A DNA stretch of 64,000 nucleotides from an uncultured Tolumonas sp. (GTDB taxonomy: Bacteria; Pseudomonadota; Gammaproteobacteria; Enterobacterales; Aeromonadaceae), in contig NZ_OY782757.1 in the NCBI RefSeq assembly GCF_963678185.1, positions 1,127,001-1,191,000 of the forward strand, in the 5' to 3' direction. How positions within the stretch are numbered: position 1 is the first letter of the stretch; every line of letters begins with the position of its first letter. Under the pieces are notes generated by a model. The model saw only the letters and a program-made list of their open reading frames with translations. It had not been told where the DNA came from and searched no databases. The position numbers and the translations under genes are program-made. Shown in pieces: positions 28,225 to 37,247 of the stretch.

Positions 28225-28740
28225 TTATAAATCAAAGAGTGACTCTTCAAGCTTGTCCAGCTCATCCTTCATTTTCTGAACAAACTTCAATTTGCGCAGG
28301 GTTTCTGCTGCTTCATGATATTGAGCATCGGCAATTTGCTGCTCCAGCGACAGAAAATAACGCTGATAATACTGTTTCACTCTGACCAGAAAACCAGTGA
28401 TTGCGGCTTCATCAGGTTGGTGTTGCAGATCATCGAGCTCTTCGCGCCATTCCAGTTGTTCCATCAAAAAGGCGGTATCTTTGACGGTTTGCTGCTCATG
28501 ACGAAGATCAATACCTTGTAATACCAGTATATATTCCGCCCGAGCCAGCGGTAATTTTAACGTATTATAGGCACTGTTGATTTCGACACTTTGCTGCATC
28601 GCTTCCAGCTTAATCGCGTCGGCCTGCGCTGCGACATTATCCGGATGAAACTGTCTTTGCAGTTCACGATAACGTACCGCCAGTTGCGCCGTATCAAGGT
28701 TCAACGAGACCGGGATCTGAAATAACTCAAAGTAATTCAC
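28225..28740 (-). CDS. hscB: Fe-S assembly J-protein HscB
   Basis: HscB is the J-domain co-chaperone that delivers IscU to HscA. The 171-residue protein has the HPD motif (RQFHPDNVAA) at about residues 31-33 in an N-terminal J domain, and a C-terminal three-helix bundle for IscU binding (EQLEWREELDDL). Its length equals E. coli HscB. A terminator-like hairpin precedes it, so hscBA-fdx may be expressed at lower level than iscRSUA. Confidence 0.96.
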   Translation of the reverse strand: MNYFELFQIPVSLNLDTAQLAVRYRELQRQFHPDNVAAQADAIKLEAMQQSVEINSAYNTLKLPLARAEYILVLQGIDLRHEQQTVKDTAFLMEQLEWREELDDLQHQPDEAAITGFLVRVKQYYQRYFLSLEQQIADAQYHEAAETLRKLKFVQKMKDELDKLEESLFDL

Positions 28741-28767
28741 AAGCTATTCCCTCTGGGGATAAAAATG

Positions 28768-28793
28768 AAAAAGGCGCCTGAATGCGCCTTTTA
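28768..28793 (-). terminator. Terminator/attenuator between iscA and hscB
   Basis: A 9-bp GC-containing stem (AAAAGGCGC and its complement, six-base loop) is followed by five T residues on the minus strand. It sits in the 107-base gap between iscA and hscB and should reduce read-through into hscBA-fdx. Confidence 0.75.
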
Positions 28794-28847
28794 TCATGTA
28801 ACAGTACAGTAAGCGAGTCGAATTCGCATTACGCTTCTGATGACGGT

Positions 28848-29171
28848 TTAAACGGTGAAACTTTCACCGCAACCACAGGCATCTTTCACGTTAGGGTTGT
28901 TGAATTTGAAGCCTTCATTCAACCCTTCTTTGACAAAATCCAGCTCAGTGCCGTCCAGATAGGCGAGACTTTTAGCATCAATAATGACTTTGACACCTTT
29001 ATCATCAAATACCTGATCTTCACCGTTCACTTCATCAACGAATTCAAGAACGTAGGCCATACCGGAACAGCCGGAAGTTTTCACGCCAAGACGCAAGCCT
29101 ACGCCTTTACCGCGATTAGTGAGAAACCGTTTTACGCGATCTGCGGCTGAGTCCGATAATGTAATACCCAT
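28848..29171 (-). CDS. iscA: Fe-S assembly A-type protein IscA
   Basis: IscA is an A-type carrier for Fe-S cluster transfer. The 107-residue protein has Cys35 (KTSGCSGM) and the C-terminal CGCGESFTV with Cys99 and Cys101, the three conserved ligands. It follows iscU after a 47-base spacer largely made of 13-bp tandem repeats, and is followed by a terminator-like hairpin. Confidence 0.97.
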   Translation of the reverse strand: MGITLSDSAADRVKRFLTNRGKGVGLRLGVKTSGCSGMAYVLEFVDEVNGEDQVFDDKGVKVIIDAKSLAYLDGTELDFVKEGLNEGFKFNNPNVKDACGCGESFTV

Positions 29172-29189
29172 ACGTTCCTACCCTACTAA

Positions 29190-29228
29190 ACTTATACCAA
29201 GTACTTACACCAAATACTTATACCAAAC
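29190..29228. repeat. Three 13-bp tandem repeats between iscU and iscA
   Basis: Three near-identical 13-base units (ACTTATACCAAGT, ACTTACACCAAAT, ACTTATACCAAAC) run without gap. The third overlaps the last codons and stop of iscU, so the array looks like duplication of the iscU 3' end. No protein is encoded by it. Confidence 0.85.
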
Positions 29229-29604
29229 CTTTCTTATGCTTATAGTCTGCAATCGCTGCTTTAATGGCATCTTCCGCCAAAATTGAACAGTGGATCTTCA
29301 CTGGTGGCAAGGCCAACTCTTCAGCAATATCCGTGTTCTTGATCGCTTGCGCTTCATCCAGTGTTTTACCCTTCACCCATTCGGTGACCAGAGAGCTGGA
29401 GGCAATCGCAGAACCACAACCATAAGTCTTAAACTTGGCATCTTCAATGATACCTTGTTCATTTACTTTCAATTGTAACTTCATTACGTCACCACAAGCT
29501 GGTGCACCGACCATGCCTGTTGCAACATTTGGATCATTTTTATCGAAGGAACCAACATTGCGCGGGTGTTCGTAATGATCAATAACTTTTTCACTGTAAG
29601 CCAT
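29218..29604 (-). CDS. iscU: Fe-S cluster scaffold IscU
   Basis: IscU is the scaffold on which clusters are built from IscS sulfur. The 128-residue protein has the cluster-ligand cysteines at 37 (GAPACGDV), 63 (YGCGSA) and 106 (IHCSIL) and the HscA recognition motif LPPVK at about 99-103. It lies 18 bases after iscS. Confidence 0.98.
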   Translation of the reverse strand: MAYSEKVIDHYEHPRNVGSFDKNDPNVATGMVGAPACGDVMKLQLKVNEQGIIEDAKFKTYGCGSAIASSSLVTEWVKGKTLDEAQAIKNTDIAEELALPPVKIHCSILAEDAIKAAIADYKHKKGLV

Positions 29605-29622
29605 AATATACTCTCCTAACTA

Positions 29623-30837
29623 TCAGTGACTAACCCACTCGACCTTGCTGAGGTCAATCCCTTCTTGAAACATATCCCACAATGGTGATAAATCGCGTAG
29701 CTTACCAATCGAGTTACGGATCAGACCAATTGCGTAGTCAATTTCTTCTTCCGTGGTAAAACGGCCGATACTGAAACGGATCGAACTATGCGCCAGTTCA
29801 TCATTCAAACCTAATGCACGCAGCACATAAGATGGTTCCAGACTAGCAGAAGTACAGGCTGAACCTGATGAAACCGCCAAATCTTTCAGTGCCATCATCA
29901 ACGATTCACCTTCGACATAAGCAAAGCTGATATTCAGGTTGCCAGCCACACGGTGCTCCATTGAGCCGTTAACAAAGACTTGTTCAATATCTTTCAAGCC
30001 GTTGTATAAACGATCACGCAATGCCTGAACTCGAACAGCTTCATCCGCCATCTCCAGTTTAGCGATACGGAAGGCTTCGCCCATCCCTACGATCTGGTGA
30101 GTTGGCAATGTACCGGAACGCATACCACGTTCATGACCACCACCGTGCATCTGCGCTTCCAGACGAACACGTGGTTTACGGCGAACATACAGAGCACCGA
30201 TACCTTTCGGGCCATAGGCTTTATGCGCAGACAGAGACAGCAAATCAATTTTCATTGCGTCAACATCGATTTCAACTTTACCTGCGCTTTGCGCAGCATC
30301 GACATGGAACAGAATTTTGCGGGCACGACACAATTCACCGATTGCAGCCAGATCTTGGATCACGCCAATTTCGTTATTCACATGCATGATGCTTACCAGA
30401 ATGGTGTCTGGGCGCATAGCAGCTTCAATCTGCTGCAGTGTAAATAAACCGTTAGATTGCGGCTCAAGGTAGGTCACCTCATAGCCTTCAGATTCCAGAT
30501 GACGACAAGTATCCAGAACTGCTTTATGTTCGGTTTTGCTGGTAATAATGTGTTTACCCTGTTTCACATAGAAATGGGCTGCACCTTTAATTGCCAGATT
30601 ATTAGATTCGGTGGCACCAGAAGTGAAGACAATTTCACGCGGATCAGCACCAATCAAATCTGCGATATTATTACGTGCTTCATCGATGGCTTCTTCCGCT
30701 TGCCAACCAAAACGGTGTGAACGGGATGCTGGATTACCAAAATTACCGTCCAGAGTTAAACATTGCATCATCTTTTCAGCAACACGAGGATCGACTGGGC
30801 AAGTTGCTGAATAATCAAGATAAATCGGGAGTTTCAT
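29623..30837 (-). CDS. iscS: Cysteine desulfurase IscS
   Basis: IscS releases sulfur from cysteine for Fe-S clusters, tRNA thiolation and cofactors. The 404-residue PLP enzyme (the same length as E. coli IscS) has the PLP lysine in [12 protein letters not shown] at about residue 206 and the mobile active-site cysteine in [14 protein letters not shown] at about residue 328. It starts three bases after the iscR stop codon. Confidence 0.98.
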   Translation of the reverse strand: MKLPIYLDYSATCPVDPRVAEKMMQCLTLDGNFGNPASRSHRFGWQAEEAIDEARNNIADLIGADPREIVFTSGATESNNLAIKGAAHFYVKQGKHIITSKTEHKAVLDTCRHLESEGYEVTYLEPQSNGLFTLQQIEAAMRPDTILVSIMHVNNEIGVIQDLAAIGELCRARKILFHVDAAQSAGKVEIDVDAMKIDLLSLSAHKAYGPKGIGALYVRRKPRVRLEAQMHGGGHERGMRSGTLPTHQIVGMGEAFRIAKLEMADEAVRVQALRDRLYNGLKDIEQVFVNGSMEHRVAGNLNISFAYVEGESLMMALKDLAVSSGSACTSASLEPSYVLRALGLNDELAHSSIRFSIGRFTTEEEIDYAIGLIRNSIGKLRDLSPLWDMFQEGIDLSKVEWVSH

Positions 30838-30840
30838 TAT

Positions 30841-31347
30841 TTACTCCATTAAACTTTCAATAATTGAATCTGCACTCATCATCGGTTTACGTTGTGATTG
30901 AGCAGAGTTCTGATGTTTATTCTGTTGTTCGGAAACACGCTTTACTTCAGCCTGACGAACGAGTTCACCTAAAGTAATTTCGTTCAGGAAATCGCTGATA
31001 CGTGCACTGAGATCACGCCATAATGAATGAGTCAGACACTGAACACCACCCTGACAGCCTGTTTCGCCATGACAACGGGTAGCATCTACCGATTCATTTA
31101 CCGCTGCAATGATTTTACCGACTGCAATTTTATCTGCATCGGCACCAAGACGATAACCACCGCCCGGACCACGCACACTGGATACCAAACCATTCTTACG
31201 CAGACGGGCAAACAACTGTTCCAGATAGGAAAGTGAAATACCCTGCCGCTCTGAAATATCCGCCAGTGGTACCGGCCCCAGCTCAGCATGTAAGGCAACA
31301 TCCAGCATCGCTGTTACCGCATAGCGTCCTTTAGAAGTCAGTCTCAT
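30841..31347 (-). CDS. iscR: Fe-S responsive Rrf2 repressor IscR
   Basis: IscR senses Fe-S cluster sufficiency and represses the isc operon when loaded with [2Fe-2S]. The 168-residue protein has an N-terminal winged helix ([36 protein letters not shown]) and cluster ligands Cys92, Cys98 and Cys104 ([14 protein letters not shown]). It heads the operon, and an IscR-type operator covers its own promoter. Confidence 0.97.
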   Translation of the reverse strand: MRLTSKGRYAVTAMLDVALHAELGPVPLADISERQGISLSYLEQLFARLRKNGLVSSVRGPGGGYRLGADADKIAVGKIIAAVNESVDATRCHGETGCQGGVQCLTHSLWRDLSARISDFLNEITLGELVRQAEVKRVSEQQNKHQNSAQSQRKPMMSADSIIESLME

Positions 31348-31386
31348 GGCTGCATACCCGTTTGTTCATAATGGTTTTATGCTGTC

Positions 31387-31411
31387 ATGTCCTACCTTTT
31401 CAGTCAAGTAT
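31387..31411 (-). promoter_or_regulatory. Type-1-like IscR operator over the isc promoter
   Basis: On the minus strand a 25-base site begins ATACTTGACTGAAAAGG and ends TAGGACAT. By hand it matches about 20 of 25 positions of the type 1 IscR consensus. It contains a TTGACT -35 hexamer (31407-31402); the -10 lies around CAGCATAAAA (31384-31375). This predicts autorepression of iscRSUA by cluster-loaded IscR. Confidence 0.7.
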
Positions 31412-31428
31412 TATTCCTACTAAATGAC

Positions 31429-32157
31429 TCAACTATTACGGGGCGGTTTCTGTATCGAGGTTAATATTCCTCGCAAAATATTCAGCTCATTACTGTCGGG
31501 CCGCATACGGGTAAACATGCGTCGTAAGCGCATCATGACATGCCCGGAACGATCGGAATGCAGAAACTGAGTCTGGTATAACGTCTCTTCCAAATGCTGG
31601 AAAAACAGCTCCATCGACGCTTGTGGCGGGTAATCCGTGTCATCATCAATCTGAACTCCGGTTTCTTGTTGTGCCAACCAGGCCATACGAATTTCGTAAC
31701 TCAGTGTCTGTACTGCCATCGCCACATTCAGCGAACTGTATTCAGGGTTAGCTGGAATATTGACGTGGTAATGACACTGCTGTAATTCTTCATTGCTGAG
31801 ACCAGTCCGTTCACGACCAAACACCAACGCCACTGTGCCCTTCTTCGCATCAGTTGCTAATCGCTCACCCATTTCCCGAGGATCTAACATCGGCCAAGCT
31901 AAGGTTCTTGACCGCGCACTGGCGCCAACCACTAAAGAACAATCAGCTATGGCTTCCGCCAGTGTTGGCACAATACGCAGATTGGCCAGAATATCGGTCG
32001 CCCCTGCCGCCAGCGCAACTGATTGTCCATCGGGTGGTTGTACTGGATCAACCAGCACCAGCTGCGACAATCCCATCGTTTTCATCGCGCGGGCCGCCGA
32101 GCCAATGTTGCCAGTGTGCGAGGTGTTAACCAAAATTATGCGAACGTTTTCCAGCAT
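31429..32157 (-). CDS. trmJ: tRNA (cytidine/uridine-2'-O-)-methyltransferase TrmJ
   Basis: TrmJ 2'-O-methylates position 32 of certain tRNAs. The 242-residue SPOUT-class protein starts [21 protein letters not shown] and has the SpoU motifs [31 protein letters not shown] and [18 protein letters not shown], which form the SAM-binding knot. Adjacent placement upstream of iscR matches E. coli. Confidence 0.96.
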   Translation of the reverse strand: MLENVRIILVNTSHTGNIGSAARAMKTMGLSQLVLVDPVQPPDGQSVALAAGATDILANLRIVPTLAEAIADCSLVVGASARSRTLAWPMLDPREMGERLATDAKKGTVALVFGRERTGLSNEELQQCHYHVNIPANPEYSSLNVAMAVQTLSYEIRMAWLAQQETGVQIDDDTDYPPQASMELFFQHLEETLYQTQFLHSDRSGHVMMRLRRMFTRMRPDSNELNILRGILTSIQKPPRNS

Positions 32158-32200
32158 TATGACTACCTGTTATGCTTCATCTGCCGGCATGCTATCACAA

Positions 32201-32725
32201 TCAAATGGTAGCAGCGCGGGTGGCAGCACTCTCAGGCGTTTGAATTCCTTGCTGAACAAACAAAGCCAGATCATTGAGAGCCAGACGGATAATTTTTGGT
32301 AATTCATCCAGATCCAAGCTATCCATCAGGTTTTTCACTTCCAACCCGAGTTCGGTATCACCTTCGATACGTAAGCGACGTTGGAAAAACAGACTGTCGG
32401 GATCTTCTTTGCGCCCAGCGATCAGAATTAAATCATTCAGGCCCGCAGCAAAACTGACATCACAGACATCACTTTGTTCCAGCACCACTAACTGACCTTG
32501 TTTGAGCGTGATGAAACAACTGAGTTTCAGCTCATCGACCGATACTTTCAGAAAGCGCCCTTCTAGAAAGTCAAAATCACCGTCAGCCAGCGCTTCTTTA
32601 AAAATACGCTGCAGCATAAAAACCATGGCAGGCTTTTTAATAGCAAACGGGATCAAAGCCACCGGTAAACGTAACCACTGCGGCGCTTGCATCACCAGTT
32701 TGTGATGTAAATTTTTCAGCAACAT
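32201..32725 (-). CDS. ubiT: Ubiquinone biosynthesis accessory factor UbiT (SCP2 domain)
   Basis: UbiT is a lipid-binding SCP2 protein needed for oxygen-independent ubiquinone synthesis. The start at 32725 has AAGGAGAGG upstream and gives a 174-residue protein starting MLLKNLHHKLVMQAP, as in YhbT. The family segment DPDSLFFQRRLRIEGDTELGL is nearly the same as E. coli. It is divergent from ubiU-ubiV, so the three genes share a 177-base control region. Confidence 0.93.
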   Translation of the reverse strand: MLLKNLHHKLVMQAPQWLRLPVALIPFAIKKPAMVFMLQRIFKEALADGDFDFLEGRFLKVSVDELKLSCFITLKQGQLVVLEQSDVCDVSFAAGLNDLILIAGRKEDPDSLFFQRRLRIEGDTELGLEVKNLMDSLDLDELPKIIRLALNDLALFVQQGIQTPESAATRAATI

Positions 32726-32902
32726 AACCTCTCCTTTAGCAGATAAATGGCATCTAACCACAGCAAGCCACATAGAGCCCTGCCCAATATCAAAATTACC
32801 GCAAATTGTCAGAATAGAGTCGAACCCAATATGGGGTCAGGTCAAAAACTCTCATTCCTCAAATGATTACAATGCCCGCATTACCACCCTATGAGTAAAA
32901 CC

Positions 32903-33898
32903 ATGGAGCTATTGTGCCCCGCTGGTAGTTTGCCAGCGCTGAAAACCGCCATTGATAATGGTGCGGATGCGGTTTATATCGGCTTTAAAGATGATACGAA
33001 TGCACGACATTTTGCTGGCCTGAATTTTGATGACAAAAAACTGCAACGCGCGGTGGAATACGTTCATCAGCATCAGCGCAAATTGCATATCGCAATTAAT
33101 ACCTTTGCCCACCCTGGTAGTGCCGCCCGCTGGCAAGCCGCAGTCGATCGCGGTGTGGAATTGGGTGCCGATGCGCTGATCATTGCCGATATCGCCGTGC
33201 TCGATTACACGCGTCAGCGTTATCCTGAACAGGAGATCCATTTATCGGTTCAGGCATCAGCAACCAACAGCGCTGCCGTGCGTTTTTACAAAGAAAATTT
33301 CAACATCCAGCGCGTTGTGTTGCCTCGGGTTTTATCCATGCATCAGGTTCGACAACTGTCGCGGGAAACAGACGTACCGCTGGAAGTATTCGCGTTTGGC
33401 AGCCTGTGCATTATGGCGGAAGGTCGCTGTTATCTCTCGTCATACCTGACGGGTGAAAGCCCAAATACCGTAGGCGCCTGTTCGCCAGCAAAATATGTGC
33501 GCTGGGAAGAAACCGCAAATGGTCTGGAATCTCGGTTGAACGGTGTGTTGATTGATCGTTATCAGCAAGGGGAAAACGCCGGTTACCCAACCCTGTGTAA
33601 AGGCCGCTACAACACCAACGAGCATGTTTTCCATACCTTGGAAGAACCAACCAGCCTGAATACCTTGTCTTTGCTACCAGAATTATTTGAGACCGGCGTG
33701 ACATCGGTAAAAATCGAAGGTCGTCAGCGCAGCCCGGCATACGTGGAACAAGTCACTAAAGTATGGCGTGCCGCCATCGATGCTTATAAGAAAAACCCAG
33801 CACAATATCAAGTCAGTACCGAGTGGGATAAACAGTTAGCGGCTGTCTCTGAAGGCAGTCAGACCACGCTGGGTGCCTATCACCGGCAGTGGCAATAG
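32903..33898 (+). CDS. ubiU: Anaerobic ubiquinone hydroxylation protein UbiU (U32 family)
   Basis: UbiU forms a complex with UbiV that hydroxylates ubiquinone precursors without oxygen. With the start at MELLCPAG it is 331 residues and the four [4Fe-4S] cysteines fall at 169, 176, 193 and 232, exactly the known E. coli numbering. An ATG four codons upstream (32891) is also possible. The U32 family was once called peptidase, but these members act in quinone synthesis. Its end overlaps the open frame of ubiV slightly upstream of the real ubiV start. Confidence 0.94.
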   Translation: MELLCPAGSLPALKTAIDNGADAVYIGFKDDTNARHFAGLNFDDKKLQRAVEYVHQHQRKLHIAINTFAHPGSAARWQAAVDRGVELGADALIIADIAVLDYTRQRYPEQEIHLSVQASATNSAAVRFYKENFNIQRVVLPRVLSMHQVRQLSRETDVPLEVFAFGSLCIMAEGRCYLSSYLTGESPNTVGACSPAKYVRWEETANGLESRLNGVLIDRYQQGENAGYPTLCKGRYNTNEHVFHTLEEPTSLNTLSLLPELFETGVTSVKIEGRQRSPAYVEQVTKVWRAAIDAYKKNPAQYQVSTEWDKQLAAVSEGSQTTLGAYHRQWQ

Positions 33899-33909
33899 GA
33901 GTGAACAGC

Positions 33910-34779
33910 ATGTATTTTTCCCTTGGCCCATTACTCTATTTCTGGCCAAAAGCGGATGTCGAAACCTTTTATCAGCAGGCAAGTCAAAGTACCGCTCGTG
34001 ATATTTATTTAGGTGAAACGGTTTGTAGCAAACGTCGTGAAATGAAATTAACCGACTGGATGGAACTAGCGCGTGAGCTGCAAAATGCCGGTAAACGCGT
34101 CATTTTGTCGACCTTAGCCCTGATTCAAAGCCCATCCGAACTCAAAGAGATGCAACGTTGGGTCAATAATGGCGGTTGTATGATCGAAGCCAATGACCTG
34201 GGTGCCGTGCAGTTGGCTTATGAGCAAAAAATGCCGTTTGTCTGCGGCCCGGCCATTAACTGTTATAACGCCGATGTAATCAGTCTGCTCTTAAGAAAAG
34301 GCATGCAACGCTGGACAATGCCTGTAGAGCTGTCGCGTGACTGGTTAGCTGAATTACTGGATGATTGCCGCACACGAGGCTTACGCAATCAGTTTGAGGT
34401 TGAAGTCTTTGCTTATGGCCATTTACCACTCGCCTACTCTGCGCGTTGCTTTACCGCTCGTGCACTCAACCGGGCGAAAGACGATTGCCAGTTGGCTTGT
34501 CTGCAATATCCGCAAGGGATGACCGCAGAGAGCCAAGAAGGTGAGCAAGTATTCGTACTGAATGGTATTCAAACCCAATCCGGTCACTGTTATAACCTGA
34601 TCAATCAACTGGCTGAGATGGAAGGTCTGGTGGATGTGATTCGCCTCAGCCCAGAGCAGGAAACACTGAGTTGGCTGGAGAAATTTCAAGCGCAGTTACA
34701 ATCACCGGTAAAACATGTGCTGCCAGCAAAAGAGTGTAATGGTTACTGGCAACGCGTTGCCGGCATGCAACTTTGTTAA
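33910..34779 (+). CDS. ubiV: Anaerobic ubiquinone hydroxylation protein UbiV (U32 family)
   Basis: UbiV is the partner of UbiU. The ATG at 33910 (MYFSLGPLLYFWPK) has AGGAG upstream, gives 289 residues and puts the cluster cysteines at 39, 180, 193 and 197, as in E. coli UbiV; an open frame seven codons longer has no such support. The pair indicates that the host makes ubiquinone in anoxic conditions, consistent with a facultative anaerobe. Confidence 0.94.
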   Translation: MYFSLGPLLYFWPKADVETFYQQASQSTARDIYLGETVCSKRREMKLTDWMELARELQNAGKRVILSTLALIQSPSELKEMQRWVNNGGCMIEANDLGAVQLAYEQKMPFVCGPAINCYNADVISLLLRKGMQRWTMPVELSRDWLAELLDDCRTRGLRNQFEVEVFAYGHLPLAYSARCFTARALNRAKDDCQLACLQYPQGMTAESQEGEQVFVLNGIQTQSGHCYNLINQLAEMEGLVDVIRLSPEQETLSWLEKFQAQLQSPVKHVLPAKECNGYWQRVAGMQLC

Positions 34780-34800
34780 TTACTCTTGTTGCAGAAACTA

Positions 34801-34825
34801 AAAAGGCATCCGATGGATGCCTTTT
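34801..34825. terminator. Bidirectional terminator between ubiV and nlpI
   Basis: An 11-bp stem (AAAAGGCATCC and its complement) with a three-base loop lies between the convergent stops of ubiV and nlpI, with A/T runs on both sides, so it can serve both strands. Confidence 0.85.
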
Positions 34826-34841
34826 CTGATCTTGTTACCAA

Positions 34842-35780
34842 CTATTCAGAATCTAAATCTAATTCTGCTGGATAACTGTTTGGGGCTTGATTCGCCAGTT
34901 GTAATTCCAGTAACGCATAGCGATGTTCAATAAAATCATACACATTATTTGCTAATGATAATTTGAAATAGGCATCCGCAGCATCACTGTTACCCTGCAA
35001 CTGGGATAATTTTGCCAGATAGAAATAAGCTTCACACAAATGTTCTGCTAACTGACGATTGCTGCTGGTGCTATCAGCAATACGGCGAATAAACTCAGCT
35101 GGTGCTTGTTTACCAGTATAAACCGCAACAATATTCCAACCCCATTCATCATTGTGGTGGCTGTCATACTGCTGCATCAGGGTTTGCATGGCCTTGTTTT
35201 GATCCAGTTGTGCACTTGTCAGAAACAGCCACAAGGTACGATAAGGATCATCCGGTTTCCGCTCTTGAAAGACCTGCATGTCTTTCATTGCCAATTCAGG
35301 ACGATGGGCGTAATACAGCGCAATTCCCCGGTTCAGATAGGCATAATCATAACCCGGTGCCAATTCCAGCGCAGAATCAAATGCATCGTAGGCATTGTCA
35401 AAATCTTGCTGTTGCGTCAGATAAACACCAATAAAATTATAGGCTTCAGCAAAGTCGGGTTTTTCACGTAAGGCGCGGGAGAAATCGATCCGCGCCATCG
35501 TTCGCAGGCCGACTTTATCGAACATCATGCCGCGTTCATAAAACAAAGCCGCGCGTTGATCACTATTCAGGTCATTCGACGCCAATAACTGCCCTAACCG
35601 AGCCAGCGCCAACTCATTCTGATAGGTCACCTGCAACGGTGTCGCCAAGACAACAGAGGGAGGCTGCATATTTTTTGCGGCAGTAGATAAAGCACCGCCA
35701 TGCTGACTGCAGCCAACCAAAGACCACACAACGACGACACAACTAAGGCGTCCTATCCGATTCCACAATTCCAACGACAA
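34842..35780 (-). CDS. nlpI: TPR lipoprotein NlpI
   Basis: NlpI is an outer-membrane lipoprotein adaptor that brings proteases such as Prc to peptidoglycan hydrolases. The 312-residue precursor has a signal peptide ending in the lipobox LVGC (about residues 21-24) and several TPR units (DQRAALFYERGMMFDKVGL, KPDFAEAYNFIGVYLTQQQD, APGYDYAYLNRGIALYYAHR). The length fits the family (E. coli 294). It is not next to pnp in this window. Confidence 0.9.
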   Translation of the reverse strand: MSLELWNRIGRLSCVVVVWSLVGCSQHGGALSTAAKNMQPPSVVLATPLQVTYQNELALARLGQLLASNDLNSDQRAALFYERGMMFDKVGLRTMARIDFSRALREKPDFAEAYNFIGVYLTQQQDFDNAYDAFDSALELAPGYDYAYLNRGIALYYAHRPELAMKDMQVFQERKPDDPYRTLWLFLTSAQLDQNKAMQTLMQQYDSHHNDEWGWNIVAVYTGKQAPAEFIRRIADSTSSNRQLAEHLCEAYFYLAKLSQLQGNSDAADAYFKLSLANNVYDFIEHRYALLELQLANQAPNSYPAELDLDSE

Positions 35781-35864
35781 CTCCAGACCTGAACAGGCTT
35801 TATTTTTTAATGTTATGCTTGTCTATATGTTTTGTCATGCAATCTTATTGATGTATCAGGAATT

Positions 35865-36239
35865 TCAGAAATCTTCCTCAACGGGATAATTTGCCTCAAC
35901 CCATCCCCGATAACCACCATCCATACTGATGACATCACGATAACCCATTTGTTGCAGATTATTAGCCGCCAATACAGAACGAAAGCCACCTCCACAATAT
36001 AGCACCAGTGGCGTATTTAGTTCAGGATAACGCGTCTCAATATCGCGTTCGAGAATACCCCGTCCCAAATATTGTGCAGATGGTAAATGTCCTTTAGCCC
36101 ATTCACTCTCTTCACGGACATCCAGTAATACGAAAGGTCGATTTTGTTCCATCCAGCGTTTAACCTGATGCACATCAACTTCATTGACTCGTTGACGTAC
36201 TTCATTTACAAAAGCCAGAAACCGCGGATTATGTTGCAT
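35865..36239 (-). CDS. Single-domain rhodanese-like protein
   Basis: This 124-residue protein is one rhodanese domain with the catalytic cysteine in VLYCGGGFRSVLAA (about residue 81), the CH2A-like start FVLLDVREESEWAKGHLPSA and the end MDGGYRGWVEANYPV. There is no signal peptide, so it is cytosolic. Such proteins move sulfane sulfur; the acceptor is not evident. It sits alone between nlpI and secF, with the secF terminator just upstream. Confidence 0.88.
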   Translation of the reverse strand: MQHNPRFLAFVNEVRQRVNEVDVHQVKRWMEQNRPFVLLDVREESEWAKGHLPSAQYLGRGILERDIETRYPELNTPLVLYCGGGFRSVLAANNLQQMGYRDVISMDGGYRGWVEANYPVEEDF

Positions 36240-36250
36240 GCTATATCAGC

Positions 36251-36278
36251 CTGAAAAAAAGAGCGCTTACGCGCTCTT
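36251..36278 (-). terminator. Terminator of the yajC-secD-secF operon
   Basis: A stem of AAGAGCGC and its complement with a four-base loop is followed by seven T residues on the minus strand, a few bases past the secF stop. Confidence 0.85.
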
Positions 36279-36289
36279 ATAATGATTAA

Positions 36290-37234
36290 CTACGGTTCGT
36301 AACGCTCTTCAGCGCCTTCTTTTTCAACCATTTTTGGCATCAAATCTTCACGTTTCATCTTCAGATACATTGCCCAAGCACTAGCAACATAGATAGAAGA
36401 GTAAGTACCAAAGCCGATACCAAGCAGCAGTGCGGTAGCAAAACCATGGATCATCGGGCCGCCTTTCCAGTACAGCGCAATAACAGTAACCAAGGTTGTA
36501 CCAGAGGTGATCAACGTTCTGCTCAGTGTTTCAGTCATGGATACATCAATGATGTTGCGCATGGTTTCATTACGAATACGGCGTGCATTTTCACGCACTC
36601 GGTCAAAAACCACGATGGTATCATTCAGGGAATAACCGATAACGGTTAACACCGCCGCCAGAACGGTCAGATCAAACTCCATTTGTGTCCATGAAAAGAC
36701 ACCCAGAGTAATCAACACGTCATGACCTAATGACAGCACAGCACCTGTCGCCATACGCCATTCGAAACGCAGAGCCACATACACCAGAATACAACCCAGT
36801 GCAGCCAGCATCGCCATAAACCCTTGATTAGCGAGTTCTGCACCGACAGTTGGCCCTACATATTCCAGACGTGTCAGTTTAACGCTGCTATCAAGCGCTG
36901 TTGCACTCTTCTCAACACCATCAGAAATCTTCTGCTGAGTCAGATCGCCTTTCGGTGCAATACGAATAACGACATCTTTAGTCGAGCCGTAATACTGCAC
37001 CAATGCACCGTCTAACCCTTGTTTGGTCAATGAAGAACGAACATCATCCAACACCGCGGGGGTCGTGAATTTTAATTCCGCAATAGTACCGCCGGTAAAA
37101 TCCAGCCCCCAGTTAAACCCTTTTGTCGCAATCGTAATTACAGACAACAGGATCAAAATGCCAGAGATAATAGTGGCCGGCATGGCCACTTTCATAAAGG
37201 GAATGGTGTGTCCCGGTTTTAATAGCTGAAACAT
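36290..37234 (-). CDS. secF: Protein translocase subunit SecF
   Basis: SecF with SecD uses the proton gradient to pull proteins across the inner membrane. The 314-residue protein has the N-terminal helix, the periplasmic P4-type domain with WGLDFTGGTIAELKF, and five further helices including GYSLNDTIVVFDRVREN and RTLITSGTTLVTVIALY. It is 13 bases downstream of secD. Confidence 0.97.
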   Translation of the reverse strand: MFQLLKPGHTIPFMKVAMPATIISGILILLSVITIATKGFNWGLDFTGGTIAELKFTTPAVLDDVRSSLTKQGLDGALVQYYGSTKDVVIRIAPKGDLTQQKISDGVEKSATALDSSVKLTRLEYVGPTVGAELANQGFMAMLAALGCILVYVALRFEWRMATGAVLSLGHDVLITLGVFSWTQMEFDLTVLAAVLTVIGYSLNDTIVVFDRVRENARRIRNETMRNIIDVSMTETLSRTLITSGTTLVTVIALYWKGGPMIHGFATALLLGIGFGTYSSIYVASAWAMYLKMKREDLMPKMVEKEGAEERYEP

Positions 37235-37247
37235 GACTCTCCCCTTC

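Noticed and set aside
32726..32890. FNR site in the ubiT-ubiU gap
   Set aside because: Only half sites such as ATCAA are seen; no TTGAT-N4-ATCAA-like palindrome.
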